Below the pieces are notes generated by a model. The model had not been told where the DNA came from, searched no databases, and saw only the letters and a program-made list of their open reading frames with translations. A stretch of 64,000 bases of DNA, taken from contig OZ176058.1 in the NCBI GenBank assembly GCA_964247055.1, positions 1,860,001 to 1,924,000 on the forward strand. The letters are read 5' to 3'. The translations under genes and the position numbers were made by a program. The stretch comes from Paragordius varius (Eukaryota > Nematomorpha). Positions 14,701 to 24,330 of the stretch are shown here, piece by piece. Numbering within the stretch: position 1 is the first letter of the stretch; each line of letters opens with the position of its first letter.

Positions 14701-16401
14701 ACTTTTGCACATTTTCGATACTTATTGGGGTGATTTTTTGTTGCTATGTTAAAAATCATTATTAATATTTTAGATTTTAAGTAACTAATACAATAAAATT
14801 TTTCTGTAAGTTAGGGTCATAAATAGCTCAAATTTAAACAACAGAACATTAATATCAAAAATTTAGTTTAAAATTGTAAAAAATTATTGGATTTTTATGA
14901 CATAATTAATTTTAATCTGTACTTTTTTGTAATTAAAAAATATTTTTGGCGGTTAAAAGTTTGAAATAATTATAATATATTCTTTCTAAAGCATCCCAAT
15001 ATTAAAATTACCCTTAGATAAGTTTAAAAGTAATCATGTAATTAAATAAAAGTCCCGTTTTAGCTCTAATTAGTAAAACTATGCTGTACTTTAACATTGA
15101 ATTTATTTAGGTTTTTTTTCATGTAAATAATAATTTTAAATCAATTACAGTATTCATTTAAATTTTGGCATTTTCACACCATAGTTTGTCAATTAACAAT
15201 GCAATAAATAAAACAACAATTAACAAAGTAATATATGATTGGGAGTTGTTTATTCTCCATTTTGTTGTTTTTTCTATACATTACTGTTTTAATCGATCAA
15301 CTATAGTGTGAATAAGCCAGCATTAATATAAATTCTATAATTATTACCAAAAATTTAGAGTTTATACTGTGAATCATATGAAAGTGTAGCCATTTTATTT
15401 GCCTCCATACCAAATTTCAAAGAGTTTTGGGATGAAAACAATGTAACTAAAAGTGGGTTGGAATGCATGAGACTACTCAATGAAATCATTTGTGAATTCG
15501 ATAAAGTAATATTTTTCTACAGTTAAAATTGAATTATACCGTTTTAAACGGTAACCCTTAAAAGTACAGTGTGAAATTATACAGTATATAAAATGTAAAA
15601 ACATAATGATAAATATTTTTTTCACACGCCCGCTGTACGTTTTTTAACTTGTTTATGTATCAATCAATATAACTAACTCATTGATTTCAATTGCAAAGTA
15701 TCAATGAAGTAAAGATTTAAATTGGTAACACATTCAATTATAATTATTTTACAATTTCAATAGTTATTAAATTTATGTACGAAAAAATTGTGTATATTTG
15801 TTGAAAATATTTAATAAAATATAATACAGTAACGAGAGCTATTATTGACCATTTCGGTTCGTTAATTGGCTTAAATGAGTTATATTTTGCATGTCTGCTG
15901 CCATGTATGAGATTTTTCTTTTTATTAGTACCAATTTACAGCTCTGTTTTATATGCAAATTAAAACTGAGATATATAACATTTACAATTCAAATTCACCT
16001 TTTAACAATTCAAATTTACCCTCGAACAATTCAAAACCTTTGAACAATTCAAATTCACCCTAAAAATAAATTATGTGTATTCAAACTAATATAACTTATT
16101 ATTAATATGAAATATATCTTTATGGCCTAGTTTATCATTTTTTTCAGTATTATTTTATTTTCAAACAAAAATTCATTTTTTAAAAATATGATAAAATATG
16201 AGTAATTTTTAATCTTGAAATACACATAATTTAGGGTGAATTTGAATTGTTCAAGGGTGAATTTAATTTCTTCAAGAGTGAATTTGAATTGTTTAAGAAT
16301 GAATTTGAAATTTAAATGGTATATTTTAAACAATAGTTTAAAATAGTGAAGCCGTTTTTTTAGTGTGCGTTTTGTCTGTAAAATATATTTTTACACTATT
16401 T

Positions 16402-16465
<64 letters not shown>

Positions 16466-19400
16466 TCAGTTACTACTCAAACCCAAATATAGTTCGGTGG
16501 AAAAAATTAAAACTATTGGAAGCACATATATGGCAGCTTCGGGTTTGAATGCCGTCAGAGAATCTAAAGTAAATTTAATTTTTAGTAAAAATATAAAGAC
16601 AAATATTTTTTTCTAAAACAATCATACTTTTTAAATCTTGATTTTTTAGATAAAACTCTTTGTAAAATGGTAAAGTGTGAAATAGGTATATATGTCACTA
16701 ATATAATCAATTCTACTTTTTAAAATTATAAAATAACATATATAGGAAAAATAAGGTTTAAAAGGGTTGTCTTTAAAAAAAAAAATTAATTTTTTACTGT
16801 AATATAAACAAATCAAAAAATAACTGTGTGAGATAACCTATAAATTTTAATTGATTATTTCCACCAGATAACATTTACAGTAAAGAGCATGATTGGCTAA
16901 AATATGGTTTAAAAAAACATTTTGGTATTTTTTAAAAAATCATAAATTAAATGTTGAACACATGCTAAACCTTAGTATTTTATATTTTTCATATCCTACT
17001 TAAAAAATTAGAAATGTTTTTAAAATAACAATTGTAATTATATATAATTTAAATTAGGTAAATTAAGAATTTAAAAAAGCAAGCTTATAATTCTAATATT
17101 TACTGCAATCTAATTTATTTATATAGTTAACAACAAACAAAAGAGACAATCAAATTATAGCCATAACAGAATTCGCATTTTCCATGATCAGCTGTTTGGA
17201 TCTAATTAACAAAGATAGTTTCAATAACTTCCAATTAAGAATCGGTAAACCTGAAATACAAAAAATTAATTTTTATAAAATTATTTTAGATTTACAAAAA
17301 AAGCGCTTAAATTATATATCATTAACAGTTCAAATTCACCCTAAAATTAATTATGTATTCAAAATTAAAAATAACTATATATTATATTTTTAAATAATGA
17401 AGTCTGGTTTAAAATTTATATACCATTGAAAAAATAATAAATATGCCATAAGAATATAATTTATAAATGATGGGTTATATTAGCTGCCCGAAAACACAAT
17501 TGATTTTTAGGGTGAACTGGATGAACGGTAATTTTGAATTGTTCAAGGGTTAATTTGAATTGTAAATGGTAAATATAAATTGCTAATAAATTAGTTTCCC
17601 ATAATTTAAAATTGACTATTTTTGCGGAAAAACTAATTATATATTCGCTCTTTACAAATATTATTTTATCGATTACCACCTGAGGGTTTTTTTAAATGCA
17701 ATAATTGATATTTCATATTTTTATTAATATAAACCTGAAAATTGCATTTAAATTATCAAAAATAAATTAAAAATTTATTTCTATAAAATTTCAGTATATT
17801 GAATTTAATAAATATTCTAAAAGAACTTACGCATTTTAAGAAAACAATTTTTTTTGCGAAAATGTAGAATACAAATAATAAAATTATTACGAAATATATT
17901 TTCATTATTCTATTCTTACGCTTTTCACCAAAAAAGGTTTTTATCAGTATTATATATTAGGGTGTTTGTTCATACAGTATACATTTTAATGCTTCCTTAT
18001 TTCACACTATAGTTGGGCAATTTGCAACAAGTATTATATGTGGAAAAAGGAAAGGAAATAATTGTTTATTTAACATTTTGTTGTTTTTTTCCATACACTA
18101 CTGTGTTGCAAATTGCCCTATTTATCAAAAATTTATTTTTTTTCGTTAAATGGGTACAAATATTTGTTAAAGAATGGAAAAAACGAGAGCACTATGGTAT
18201 TAACAATATCTATCATATTCATCAGAAAATTATAAGAATTACCATAGAGCTCTTGTTTTTTCTATTCTTTACCAAATATTTATATCCATTTAACTAAATA
18301 AAATAAATTTCTGATAAAATAAATGATACATGATTGTAAGCAACCATTAAAATGCATACTGTATAGTTAAGATTTACCCCAAATAAAGTATAAACATCAA
18401 AAGTTGGCCAATTCACATTGTTTGTCATACAATTCGAAATACAGTAGTGTATGGGTGAAAACAACAAATAGTTGAATTTAAACACCTTATCCAATTTAAA
18501 TTGGAGTTGGTTATTTAATTTATAAGGACAAAATTTGTTTTATATCATACTCTCCTACTATATTATATTACAAATTGACCAATGATAATGTGATTTGACC
18601 AGAATAAATGTGCATATTGTATTAGATTCTATAAATTTTTCAAACGAAATTTTTTTTATTTTACTCTTCTCTAATGTATTCTAGGAATAAATCATGGCCC
18701 TATCATAGCCGGTATTGTAGGGGCTCAAAAACCCCAATTTGATATTTGGGGTAATGCGGTTAATATTGCAAGTCGAATGGATAGTCATGGAACGATGCGA
18801 AATATACAGGTAATTTTATTGCATATACAGAAAAAATTTAAAATATACGGACAAAACGTAAACTATAAAGACTAATATAATTTATTAAAAGAAAGACAAA
18901 CCTAACTTTTTAAATCTTATTTATTTCCCTTATGAATTATTTTATCAAAATTGTAAAATAAGTCATGTTTCCTTTATTTTAGCAGGGTATAAATATTTGG
19001 TAAAGAATGTAACAAGAGCTCTATGATAATTCTTATGTGTTTTTGATGAATATGATATTGTTAATTTCTTGTTTTTTCTTTTTTAACAAATATATATACC
19101 CATCTAACGAAAGAAAATAAATTTTTAATAAAATAAAGGATACATGATTGTATATGATTAATATGCTACCAACACTTATATTCATACTTTGCAGTTTTAA
19201 ACAATGAGTCTTATTCAAATGAATCAAGATTTAAAAAGTATCATTGTTTTTTTAAAAAAAATATTTGTATTTATATTTTCACGTTTTGTCCGTATAATTT
19301 TAATCATTACTCTATATATATATATATATATAATCGGAAATCTCTTTTTGTGCTGTACACGAAACTTGCACACAATTTACACTTCAAATTCATTTTTTAA

Positions 19401-21855
19401 ACAGTTTAAATTTACCCTTAACACTTTAAATTCACTTCTAAATACTTTAAATTTAACTTTAAACCCTTTATATTCACCCTTAAACAATATTTAACCCTTA
19501 AGCATTTCGAATAACTTAAGGACTTTAATTCACCATTGAACCCCTTGAAAATTGCAATCGACCCTTGCCTCAAATTCACCCTAAATTTACTCTAAAACAT
19601 ATCAAAGTTACACTTAAAACAGTTAGAATTAACTTTAAGCTTTTTAAACCCCTAAACATTACCGTAAAATTAATGGTATTTAATAATGGAAATTTTTTGC
19701 CTCTATTTTTTGATATTAAAAAAATGGAACTATTTAACGTAATGCAGAAAAAATGAAAAACGCCATATAGAATATTCCGTCAATTGGTTAGATTAACTCA
19801 TAAACAATTTATTTTTAGGGTAAATTTCAGATGTAAATAATAGTATATTATAAGGTTCAAATTGATTGCAACTAGTATTGATTGGCATAAAATATTAAAA
19901 GATTTTTTCCTTTGAAAAAAAACCGCATGAGCTTTTTTAATAAACTAGTGTTTTGAATTAATTAATTAAATTTAATTATCAAACATTGTTCTTATGTTAT
20001 ATAAGATAAAAAAACAGCTTTGTATTGGGACATTATTCCAAACACGATTGAAACAAACAGCTGATATAAAATTAAAATATATCAAGTTTTTGCTGGTATA
20101 ATGTAGTCAAAAAGTTTTAGGTTAATTATTTATATTTTTTGACCATAATATACATTTACTTGTCTATTAAATTAGCTACTTAAATAAATTATAGTTTACA
20201 TTTTAAAAAATTCTTGGGTATAATGAGCCTCAATGCATATTTTTAAATTTGGCCTAACACCTCCTTTTTTAGTTTAAATTTCAAATTGCTTTGGGATATA
20301 CCATTCAAATTCACCCTTGAACCATTCAACTTAAACAATTCAAATTTATCTTTGAACAACCCTAAAATAAATTATGTGTATAAAATTAAAACAAAATACA
20401 ACCATACTTTTTATATATTTTAAAATACAACAAATATTTGGTAACACAATCAATTATGTATTTTACAATGTTAAATAATTTTTAGGATAAATTAAGATTT
20501 AATAAAGTTGAGTTGTCCTTGTCCTTATATTACGTTTTGTCCGTATAATTTCAACAATTTTTTCTGCATTTGTTAAATATATCAAATAAATATTTATCTT
20601 TATACATATTGAATCAGATTAGTAATTTTTTGGTATTTAAAATATTTTTTTGGTAACATATTTTTAGGTGCCTGAACAAACTGCAAACATTTTGATGGAA
20701 CATGGCTATACTTGTACATTTCGAGGTTTTATCGATATCAAAGGAAGCGGGCAGATGAATACTTATTTTCTAGGTATTTTATTTAAAAAACTCCTAAATG
20801 AATATATAATTAAATTTTATACCATTTACAGTTCAAATTCACCCTTGAACAATTCAAATTCACCCTTGAACAATTTAAATTCACCCTTGACAATTCAAAT
20901 TCACCCTTTAACAATTCAAATTCAGCCTAAAAATAAATTATGTGTTTTGAAATAATTATATAACTCATTATTAATATGAAATATATCTTTATGGCGCATA
21001 GTTTATTATTTTTTCAGTATTACTTAAATTGTTATTGTTTAAAAAAATATAAAAATATGGCTAATTTTTAACCTTAAAATACATATATTTTATTTGAGGC
21101 TGAATTGAATTGTTCAAGGGTGAATTAAATTGTTCAAGGGTGAATTTGAATTGTTTAAGGGTGAATTTGAATTGTAAATGATATATTAATTAGAATAAAC
21201 CTTAAATTATGGCTATATTTTGGATACAGTAAAATTATACAACAAAACGTAAAAATTAAAAGACAAATATTTTTTCCATAAAACCGATGTAATTTTTTAA
21301 ACCTAATTTTTGCAAAATAAATAATTTAATAACATTGATAAAATATATAATTGATTGTGTTGTCAATTTACATCTCTATTTATACATTGCAATTGAGAAT
21401 ATATTAGAGTAATAATTGAAATTATACTGACGAAACTTGAAAATATAAAGACGAATATTTTTTTCAAAAAACATCCATACTTTTTTATCCTGATTTTTTT
21501 AAATACAATACATTGTTTTATACAATTGTACAATCATAAATGAGTAACACAATTAATTATGTATTTTACGAAATTATAAGTTTTTATAGGATAAGGTTTT
21601 TAAAAAGTATGTTGTCTTTTAAAAAAACTAATTTTATCATTATATATTTACATTTTGTCCGTATACTTTAAATTTCTGTATATTATTTAAAATTTCAAGC
21701 TTGAAAAAAGGTAGAGCCGTCTTTTTAAAAATATATTTGTCTTTTATATTTCCGTTTGTGTTTAAATAAAATTATTTATAATTTTAGGATTAGAAAAGCT
21801 AATGAGATCACGTGATACTCAAGTCAGGTTACTATCTTCCATTGGTGCTCCTTAG
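1285..21855 (+). CDS. ADCY: Membrane adenylyl cyclase, 3' part (18 exons)
   Basis: This is a class III membrane adenylyl cyclase, which makes cyclic AMP from ATP at the plasma membrane. Coding exons: 1285-1399, 2020-2158, 3277-3500, 4143-4284, 5145-5200, 6182-6304, 7832-7922, 9829-10173, 11572-11724, 12196-12593, 13374-13464, 14441-14599, 15359-15505, 16470-16568, 17127-17244, 18685-18809, 20668-20773, 21788-21855 (TAG). All introns are GT-AG and all phases join, giving about 899 residues. The first exon starts at codon position 2 inside C1a, so the N-terminal tail, first six membrane helices and the metal-binding Asp residues of C1a are upstream of the window. Subtype is unresolved; [13 protein letters not shown] and LDFL..EFEVE recall insect Ac76E, while the next segment recalls vertebrate ADCY5/6. 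Weakest joins are the donors at 4285 (GTTTTA), 12594 (GTTATT) and 14600 (GTTTTT). Confidence 0.93.
2960..3218. mobile_element. MITE-A copy, left end worn
   Basis: AAAAGACAACCATAC on the left mirrors GGTTGTCTTTTAG on the right, and the right end reads TTTTGTCCGCATAAGTTCAG to ACTGTA. The outermost left repeat is diverged. It lies in the intron before exon 3, ending 58 bp from that exon. Confidence 0.65.
3496..4125. mobile_element. Nested MITE-A pair filling cyclase intron 3
   Basis: An outer element starts ACAGTAATAATTGGAAATAT (3498 on, sharing the last exon bases) and ends near TTTTGTCTGTATAATTTCG (4094-4112). A second complete copy (3650-3929, ACAGTAAAAACTCAAATTAT to TTTCAGTTTTTATTGTA) sits inside it. 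Together they make up nearly all of the intron 3501-4142. Confidence 0.7.
4650..4900. mobile_element. MITE-A copy
   Basis: Clean ends: TACAGTAAAAATTGAAATTA at the left and TCAATTTTTACTGTA at the right, with the AAAGGCAACCATAC / TTTGGTTGTCTTTT subterminal pair. This is one of the better-preserved copies and useful as a reference for the family. Confidence 0.85.
5236..5671. mobile_element. Truncated MITE-A followed by a full MITE-A
   Basis: A left-end fragment (5236 to about 5345, TACAGTAAAAATTGCGATTA) stops without its right half. A fuller copy follows (5382-5671, TACAGTAAAAATTGAAATTA to TTTCAATTTTTATTGGT). Confidence 0.7.
6369..7006. mobile_element. Two adjacent MITE-A copies
   Basis: 6369-6656 runs from TACAGTGAAACTTGAAATTA to TTTCACTGTA. 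6722-7006 has a worn left end (AAATTGAAATTTACGAACAA) and a good right end (TTCGATTTTTACTGTA). They lie 65 bp apart, head to tail, in the intron after exon 6. Confidence 0.75.
7203..7245. repeat. Homopolymer C run of 19 in a GGGCCG context
   Basis: AGAGGGCCGTATAATG is followed by 19 consecutive C (7223-7241). In such AT-rich DNA this stands out. The GGGCCG...AAACC context resembles worn hAT-type ends seen also near 12110. Length is prone to sequencing error. Confidence 0.6.
7413..7710. mobile_element. MITE-A copy
   Basis: Left end TACAGTAAAAATTGAAATTA and right end TTTGTCCGTATATTATCAAT to ATTGTATA. The GATTGTGTTACC core, seen in many copies, is present. Confidence 0.8.
8012..8160 (-). repeat. 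Dispersed repeat, copy 1 (second copy at 59060)
   Basis: GGGGCCTTAATTCAAAAAAA, GGCGAAG, TTGTCGGGG, TTCATTAATGATTATATTTT and GATTACAAAGCCAG recur in order at 59066-59190. It is more GC-rich than its surroundings and sits in a cyclase intron. It is probably a transposon fragment; I cannot name the class. Confidence 0.65.
8500..8690. mobile_element. MITE-F, diverged copy 1
   Basis: TACAGTATGAGTATAAATAC at the left and CTAGCAATATATAT at the right match the ends of the better copies at 27826 and 48717. The interior is decayed. Confidence 0.45.
8662..8979. mobile_element. FB1 foldback copy
   Basis: Left CATTTACAATACAAAACTAC with TTGAACAATTTAAATTCACC; right GGGTGAATTTGAATTG repeats ending GTAAATTGTATA. 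The two arms are inverted and carry the 21-bp tandem unit of this family. Confidence 0.7.
10174..10198. repeat. TA microsatellite at the exon 8 donor
   Basis: The exon ends CTACTTTG and the intron begins directly with GTATATATATATAT, so the splice donor is the first repeat unit. Confidence 0.85.
10453..10730. mobile_element. MITE-A copy
   Basis: TACAGTAAAAATAATATTAT at the left, TTTTCTGTA at the right, and the AAAAGACAACCATAC arm. The right half is more diverged than the left. Confidence 0.65.
11249..11469. mobile_element. MITE-B hairpin copy 2
   Basis: TACAATCATGTATCTCTTAT at the left and GGGAGACATGACTGTA at the right. The stem is less perfect than in other copies; the interior TGGTATTAACAATATCATAT is shared with the family. 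Confidence 0.75.
11731..11774. repeat. TA microsatellite just after exon 9
   Basis: An uninterrupted AT dinucleotide run starts a few bases after the GTAAGACAATT donor of exon 9. Confidence 0.85.
12100..12145. repeat. hAT-like terminus remnant
   Basis: TTTCGCGGGCCGAGTAAATT followed by AGAGGGCCGCATATTGGTCA. GC-rich GGCCG blocks of this kind are typical of worn hAT ends; this is inference from the pattern only. Confidence 0.35.
13486..13765. mobile_element. Diverged MITE-A
   Basis: AAAAATTATACATACAAAAT at the left and TTTTGTCTGTATAATATAAT ending TTTTACTATG at the right. It begins within 25 bp of the exon 11 donor. Confidence 0.5.
14064..14363. mobile_element. MITE-A copy
   Basis: Left CATCAAATTTATACGGACAA, right TTTCAATTTTTACTGTA, with the GGTTGTGTTACC core. 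It ends 77 bp before exon 12. Confidence 0.75.
15172..15312. mobile_element. Diverged MITE-C hairpin
   Basis: TTTCACACCATAGTTTGTCA at the left pairs with CGATCAACTATAGTGTGAAT at the right, and AACAACAATTAAC with GTTGTTTATTCTCC. It ends 46 bp before exon 13. Confidence 0.6.
15970..16325. mobile_element. FB1 foldback copy
   Basis: Left arm carries AACAATTCAAATTTACCC-type units, right arm GGGTGAATTTGAATTGTTCA-type units, ending AAATGGTATA. Arms of about 100 bp flank an AT-rich spacer with TATCTTTATGGC. Confidence 0.8.
16409..16460. repeat. TA microsatellite forming the exon 14 acceptor region
   Basis: More than 50 bp of TA repeat run up to TTATATATTCAG, the acceptor of exon 14. There is no ordinary pyrimidine tract. 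Confidence 0.85.
17313..17574. mobile_element. FB1 foldback copy
   Basis: ATCATTAACAGTTCAAATTC at the left and GAATTGTTCAAGGGTTAATT ending GTAAATGGTA at the right. Only one or two 21-bp units remain per arm. Confidence 0.65.
17973..18363. mobile_element. MITE-C with a MITE-B fused into it
   Basis: Both C ends are present (ACAGTATACATTTTAATGC and ACCATTAAAATGCATACTGT). Between 18105 and 18341 lies most of a MITE-B (ATTTATCAAAAATTTA to AATGATACATGATTGTA) lacking its first 18 or so bases. Part of the C right arm is missing at the junction, so this is a chimera, not a clean insertion. Confidence 0.75.
18399..18602. mobile_element. MITE-D hairpin copy 1
   Basis: TTGGCCAATTCACATTG at the left mirrors CAATGATAATGTGATTTGACC at the right, and ACAGTAGTGTATGG mirrors CCTACTATAT. 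It is 82 bp upstream of exon 16. Confidence 0.65.
18826..19314. mobile_element. MITE-A interrupted by a MITE-B
   Basis: The A left half (TACAGAAAAAATTTAAAATA on) breaks off near 18961, where a MITE-B begins (GTCATGTTTCCTTTATTTTA) and runs to GGATACATGATTGTA at about 19155. The A right half then resumes at its usual core and ends TTTGTCCGTATAATTTTAAT. B therefore inserted after A. Confidence 0.8.
19373..19849. mobile_element. FB1 foldback with an expanded left arm
   Basis: About ten or more diverged 21-bp units (for example ACAGTTTAAATTTACCC, ACTTTAAATTCACTTC) fill the left arm to about 19640. The right arm keeps little more than AGGGTAAATTTCAGATG. The arms are strongly unequal, unlike other copies. 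Confidence 0.65.
20295..20565. mobile_element. FB1 left arm joined to a MITE-A right half
   Basis: TATACCATTCAAATTCACCC units stop near 20385. MITE-A sequence follows (AATACAACCATAC, TAACACAATCAATTATG, TACGTTTTGTCCGTATAATT). Both are incomplete, so this is a rearranged composite. Confidence 0.55.
20817..21187. mobile_element. FB1 foldback copy
   Basis: TATACCATTTACAGTTCAAA opens a left arm of five 21-bp units (TTGAACAATTCAAATTCACC); the right arm has matching GGGTGAATTTGAATTGTTTA units and ends GTAAATGATATA. It begins 44 bp after exon 17. This is the clearest FB1 copy. Confidence 0.85.
21225..21681. mobile_element. Truncated MITE-A plus a second MITE-A
   Basis: 21225-21404 lacks its right half. 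21405-21681 begins GAGTAATAATTGAAATTATA and ends TTTGTCCGTATACTTTAAAT. They are head to tail, as at 5236 and 6369. Confidence 0.65.
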
Positions 21856-22003
21856 AATCTCTGTTTAGTGTGTTAAATTTTTTATAAAACCAAATTTTTC
21901 ATAATAATTTATTTAAAACAATATTTATTTAATTATGTTCTTAAATTACAATGCATCCATTATAACATAAATTATTTTGGACAAGTTTTTAAATTATTTT
22001 TTA

Positions 22004-22009
22004 AATAAA
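22004..22009 (+). promoter_or_regulatory. Possible polyadenylation signal of the cyclase gene
   Basis: AATAAA lies 149 bp after the TAG stop. In DNA this AT-rich such a hexamer is expected by chance, so only its position supports it. Confidence 0.35.
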
Positions 22010-22032
22010 AAAACCGAAAATAGTATGATTTA

Positions 22033-22238
22033 TGCTTACCATTTCACAGTATTGTTGGTCAATAGGCTATACCGTAGCATATGGATTAAAACAACAGATT
22101 AAATGAATTAAAACATTATCTCAAAACATTTAATTTGTTTTTATTAAATTTTGGACAAAATTTGTTTTATACCATATGCTACTGTATTATCAATTGGTTA
22201 ACAATATTGTGAAATGGCCATTATTTGTCTATACTCTA
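22033..22238. mobile_element. MITE-D hairpin copy 2
   Basis: CCATTTCACAGTATTGTTGG at the left pairs with CAATATTGTGAAATGGCCAT at the right; ATACCGTAGCATATGG pairs with TACCATATGCTACTGTAT. It lies in the cyclase 3' flank, possibly in its 3' UTR. Confidence 0.7.
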
Positions 22239-22606
22239 ATAATAGAAAATATACGACGATTGAGTATATATATAATATATATACTATATATAATAATGTA
22301 GTCAAAACAAAGAAAAATTAAAAAATTATATTTTAATTAATATTAAATTATTTTAATTATTAACAAAAAAATAAATGCAAAACAAATAATATGATTTATA
22401 AAAAAGTTTGATGGTTGTGATTTTTGCCCTGGTTTTAGGAATCAATACATTAGTTTACGAACAAAAGATTATTTAGTTTTCAGGTTTTTATTGAATAGTT
22501 CCTATTTTAGTTTTTGTAATTTTAGATGGCCAATTATTGATTCTGAGAGTATAGCAATACATATATATGTATGGAGAAATTTTTATATAGCTTAAATAAA
22601 AAATAA

Positions 22607-22887
22607 TACAGTAAAACTTGAAGGACAAAACGTAAAAACAGACAAATATTTTTTTCCAAAAGACAACCATACTTTTTACATTTTGATTTTTTTAAATATA
22701 AACTCATTGTTTTAAACAACAAAGTATAAAATAGAAATGTATATTGGTAACACAATCAATTATATATTTTATAGGTTGCAAATATAAATAATGATTTAAA
22801 TTTAAATAAAGTACGGTTGTCTTTTAGAAAAAAATATTTGTCTTTATATTTTTACGTTTTGTCCGCATAATTTGAGTTTTTACTGTA
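22607..22887. mobile_element. MITE-A copy
   Basis: TACAGTAAAACTTGAAGGAC at the left and TTTGAGTTTTTACTGTA at the right, with good TTTACGTTTTGTCCGCATAA. It is intergenic. Confidence 0.8.
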
Positions 22888-23547
22888 TGTAAAATTATCT
22901 CATTTTTATAATTAATGTACAAATAAAAATAATGCGTATCGCTTGCTACATTATTATCAACTAAATCGATATGTAATTCTTAGAGAATAAATAAAATTGA
23001 TTTTAAAAATTAATTCATGCATATTCATTAACGATATAATATATTCTAATTAGTGGAAGTAAGCTAATTTTAAATATAATTATTTAAAGATAAAAAATAC
23101 GGTACCATTTTAATGGTATGTTCTTTAATTTTTAAATCAATAATTTATAGCTAAAATTTAGTTATTTCGTTTTCGAGAAAATTCCAAATCAGTTTCTTTC
23201 ATTTTTATTTTAAAAAAAGGATAAATATAGAAAAATGAGCAATATTTTTGCTTTAAGCTTTTGCGATTATAGTTTATTGTCATTTGCTTTGAGGATACCC
23301 ATAAAATAATATAATTTTGGATTATTATTTACATCAATGACAAAAGGTTAATAACAAGACAAATATTTTTTCTGTAAGATTATCATATTTTTTAAATGTT
23401 TTTTTGTTAAAAATTATTCATCGTATTGTTTAATGAAAATCATTAATATACATCGGTAATAAACTGAAATGTAAAAAGTTTTAATTTTTTCTAGTAAAAA
23501 TAAAAGATTAAAAAGTAGGGATTTTTTATGTTAATCGTTTAGTTATT

Positions 23548-23822
23548 TTAATAAAAATTGAAAATATACGGACAAAATGTAAAAATATAACGGCAATTTT
23601 TTTTTCCAAAGGACAATACTTTTTTACACCTTAGTTTATCTATTAAAAAACAATTAATTAGAATCGTATAATACATAGTTGCTTTTTTTAGAAATTTAAA
23701 TTTTCATATATTATTTATAGTTTAAAACAATGAGTTTTATAGATTAGTTTGGTTGTCTTTTTGAAAAAAAATATTTGTCTTAATATTTTCAAATTTTGTT
23801 CGTATAATTTCAATTTTTACTC
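23548..23822. mobile_element. MITE-A copy, left tip worn
   Basis: AAAAATTGAAAATATACGGA at the left; TTCGTATAATTTCAATTTTT at the right. It is intergenic. Confidence 0.65.
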
Positions 23823-24060
23823 GTTTGTCTGAATAATCTTAATATTTGCTGTATAGGATTAAGATTGATAACTGCATATATTTTAAATAAATGTATAACA
23901 TTCCATATTTAAAATATTTGATTTCCACAATCATGGGGTATGGGATATGTATAGTGTTAACTATGCATTGAATAGCGGATAAATATTTCACGTTTAGGGA
24001 AAACGCCAAATGCACGAAATGGGGGGGGGGGTACAATATATCCTGATAAAATAAATATAA

Positions 24061-24330
24061 TAGATTATAAACAGGAATATGCTTATTGGTTTTAGGGCTT
24101 ACGTGAACGCTTATTTTAGTTTCTGGTAATTGCCCGGTATCAAAAACGCAAAATTAGAGCACGAATCTAAAAATTTTATCTGTCCTCCTAAAATGGGCCT
24201 GTTTTCTCTATACGAACACAACAATGTAGAGATATAGCGATAAAAAATTTAAATTATATGCCAGATTGGGGGAAAGTGGCTCGCCGGCGGCCTAGTCATC
24301 GAACATATTATGTACCCGCAAAAAACAAAG
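24061..24330. other. Unclassified GC-richer segment
   Basis: GGGGAAAGTGGCTCGCCGGC and GGCCTAGTCATCGAACATAT stand out against the AT-rich background. No open frame of useful length was found. It may be a transposon fragment; an 11-G run lies just before it (24021-24031). Confidence 0.35.

Larger units (their letters stand above)
14441..21855 (+). other. ADCY: Adenylyl cyclase exons 12-18: C2a catalytic half and C-terminus
   Basis: [11 protein letters not shown] opens the segment, then [33 protein letters not shown] and [16 protein letters not shown]. Expected catalytic residues are present: the Lys of [16 protein letters not shown] (adenine contact), the Asp of QFDIWGN, Asn and Arg of [11 protein letters not shown] (transition-state residues), and the Lys of DIKGSG (ATP phosphates). 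[17 protein letters not shown] is also intact, so this half looks catalytically competent. The protein ends soon after the domain ([10 protein letters not shown]), with no long C-terminal tail. Exon 14 is preceded by a long TA microsatellite. Confidence 0.95.

Noticed and set aside
16365-16616. Gene spanning the TA repeat before cyclase exon 14
   Set aside because: The frame is TA microsatellite plus exon 14; only 16470-16568 is coding.
20668-20955. Stand-alone 95-residue gene
   Set aside because: Cyclase exon 17 read through into an FB1 arm.
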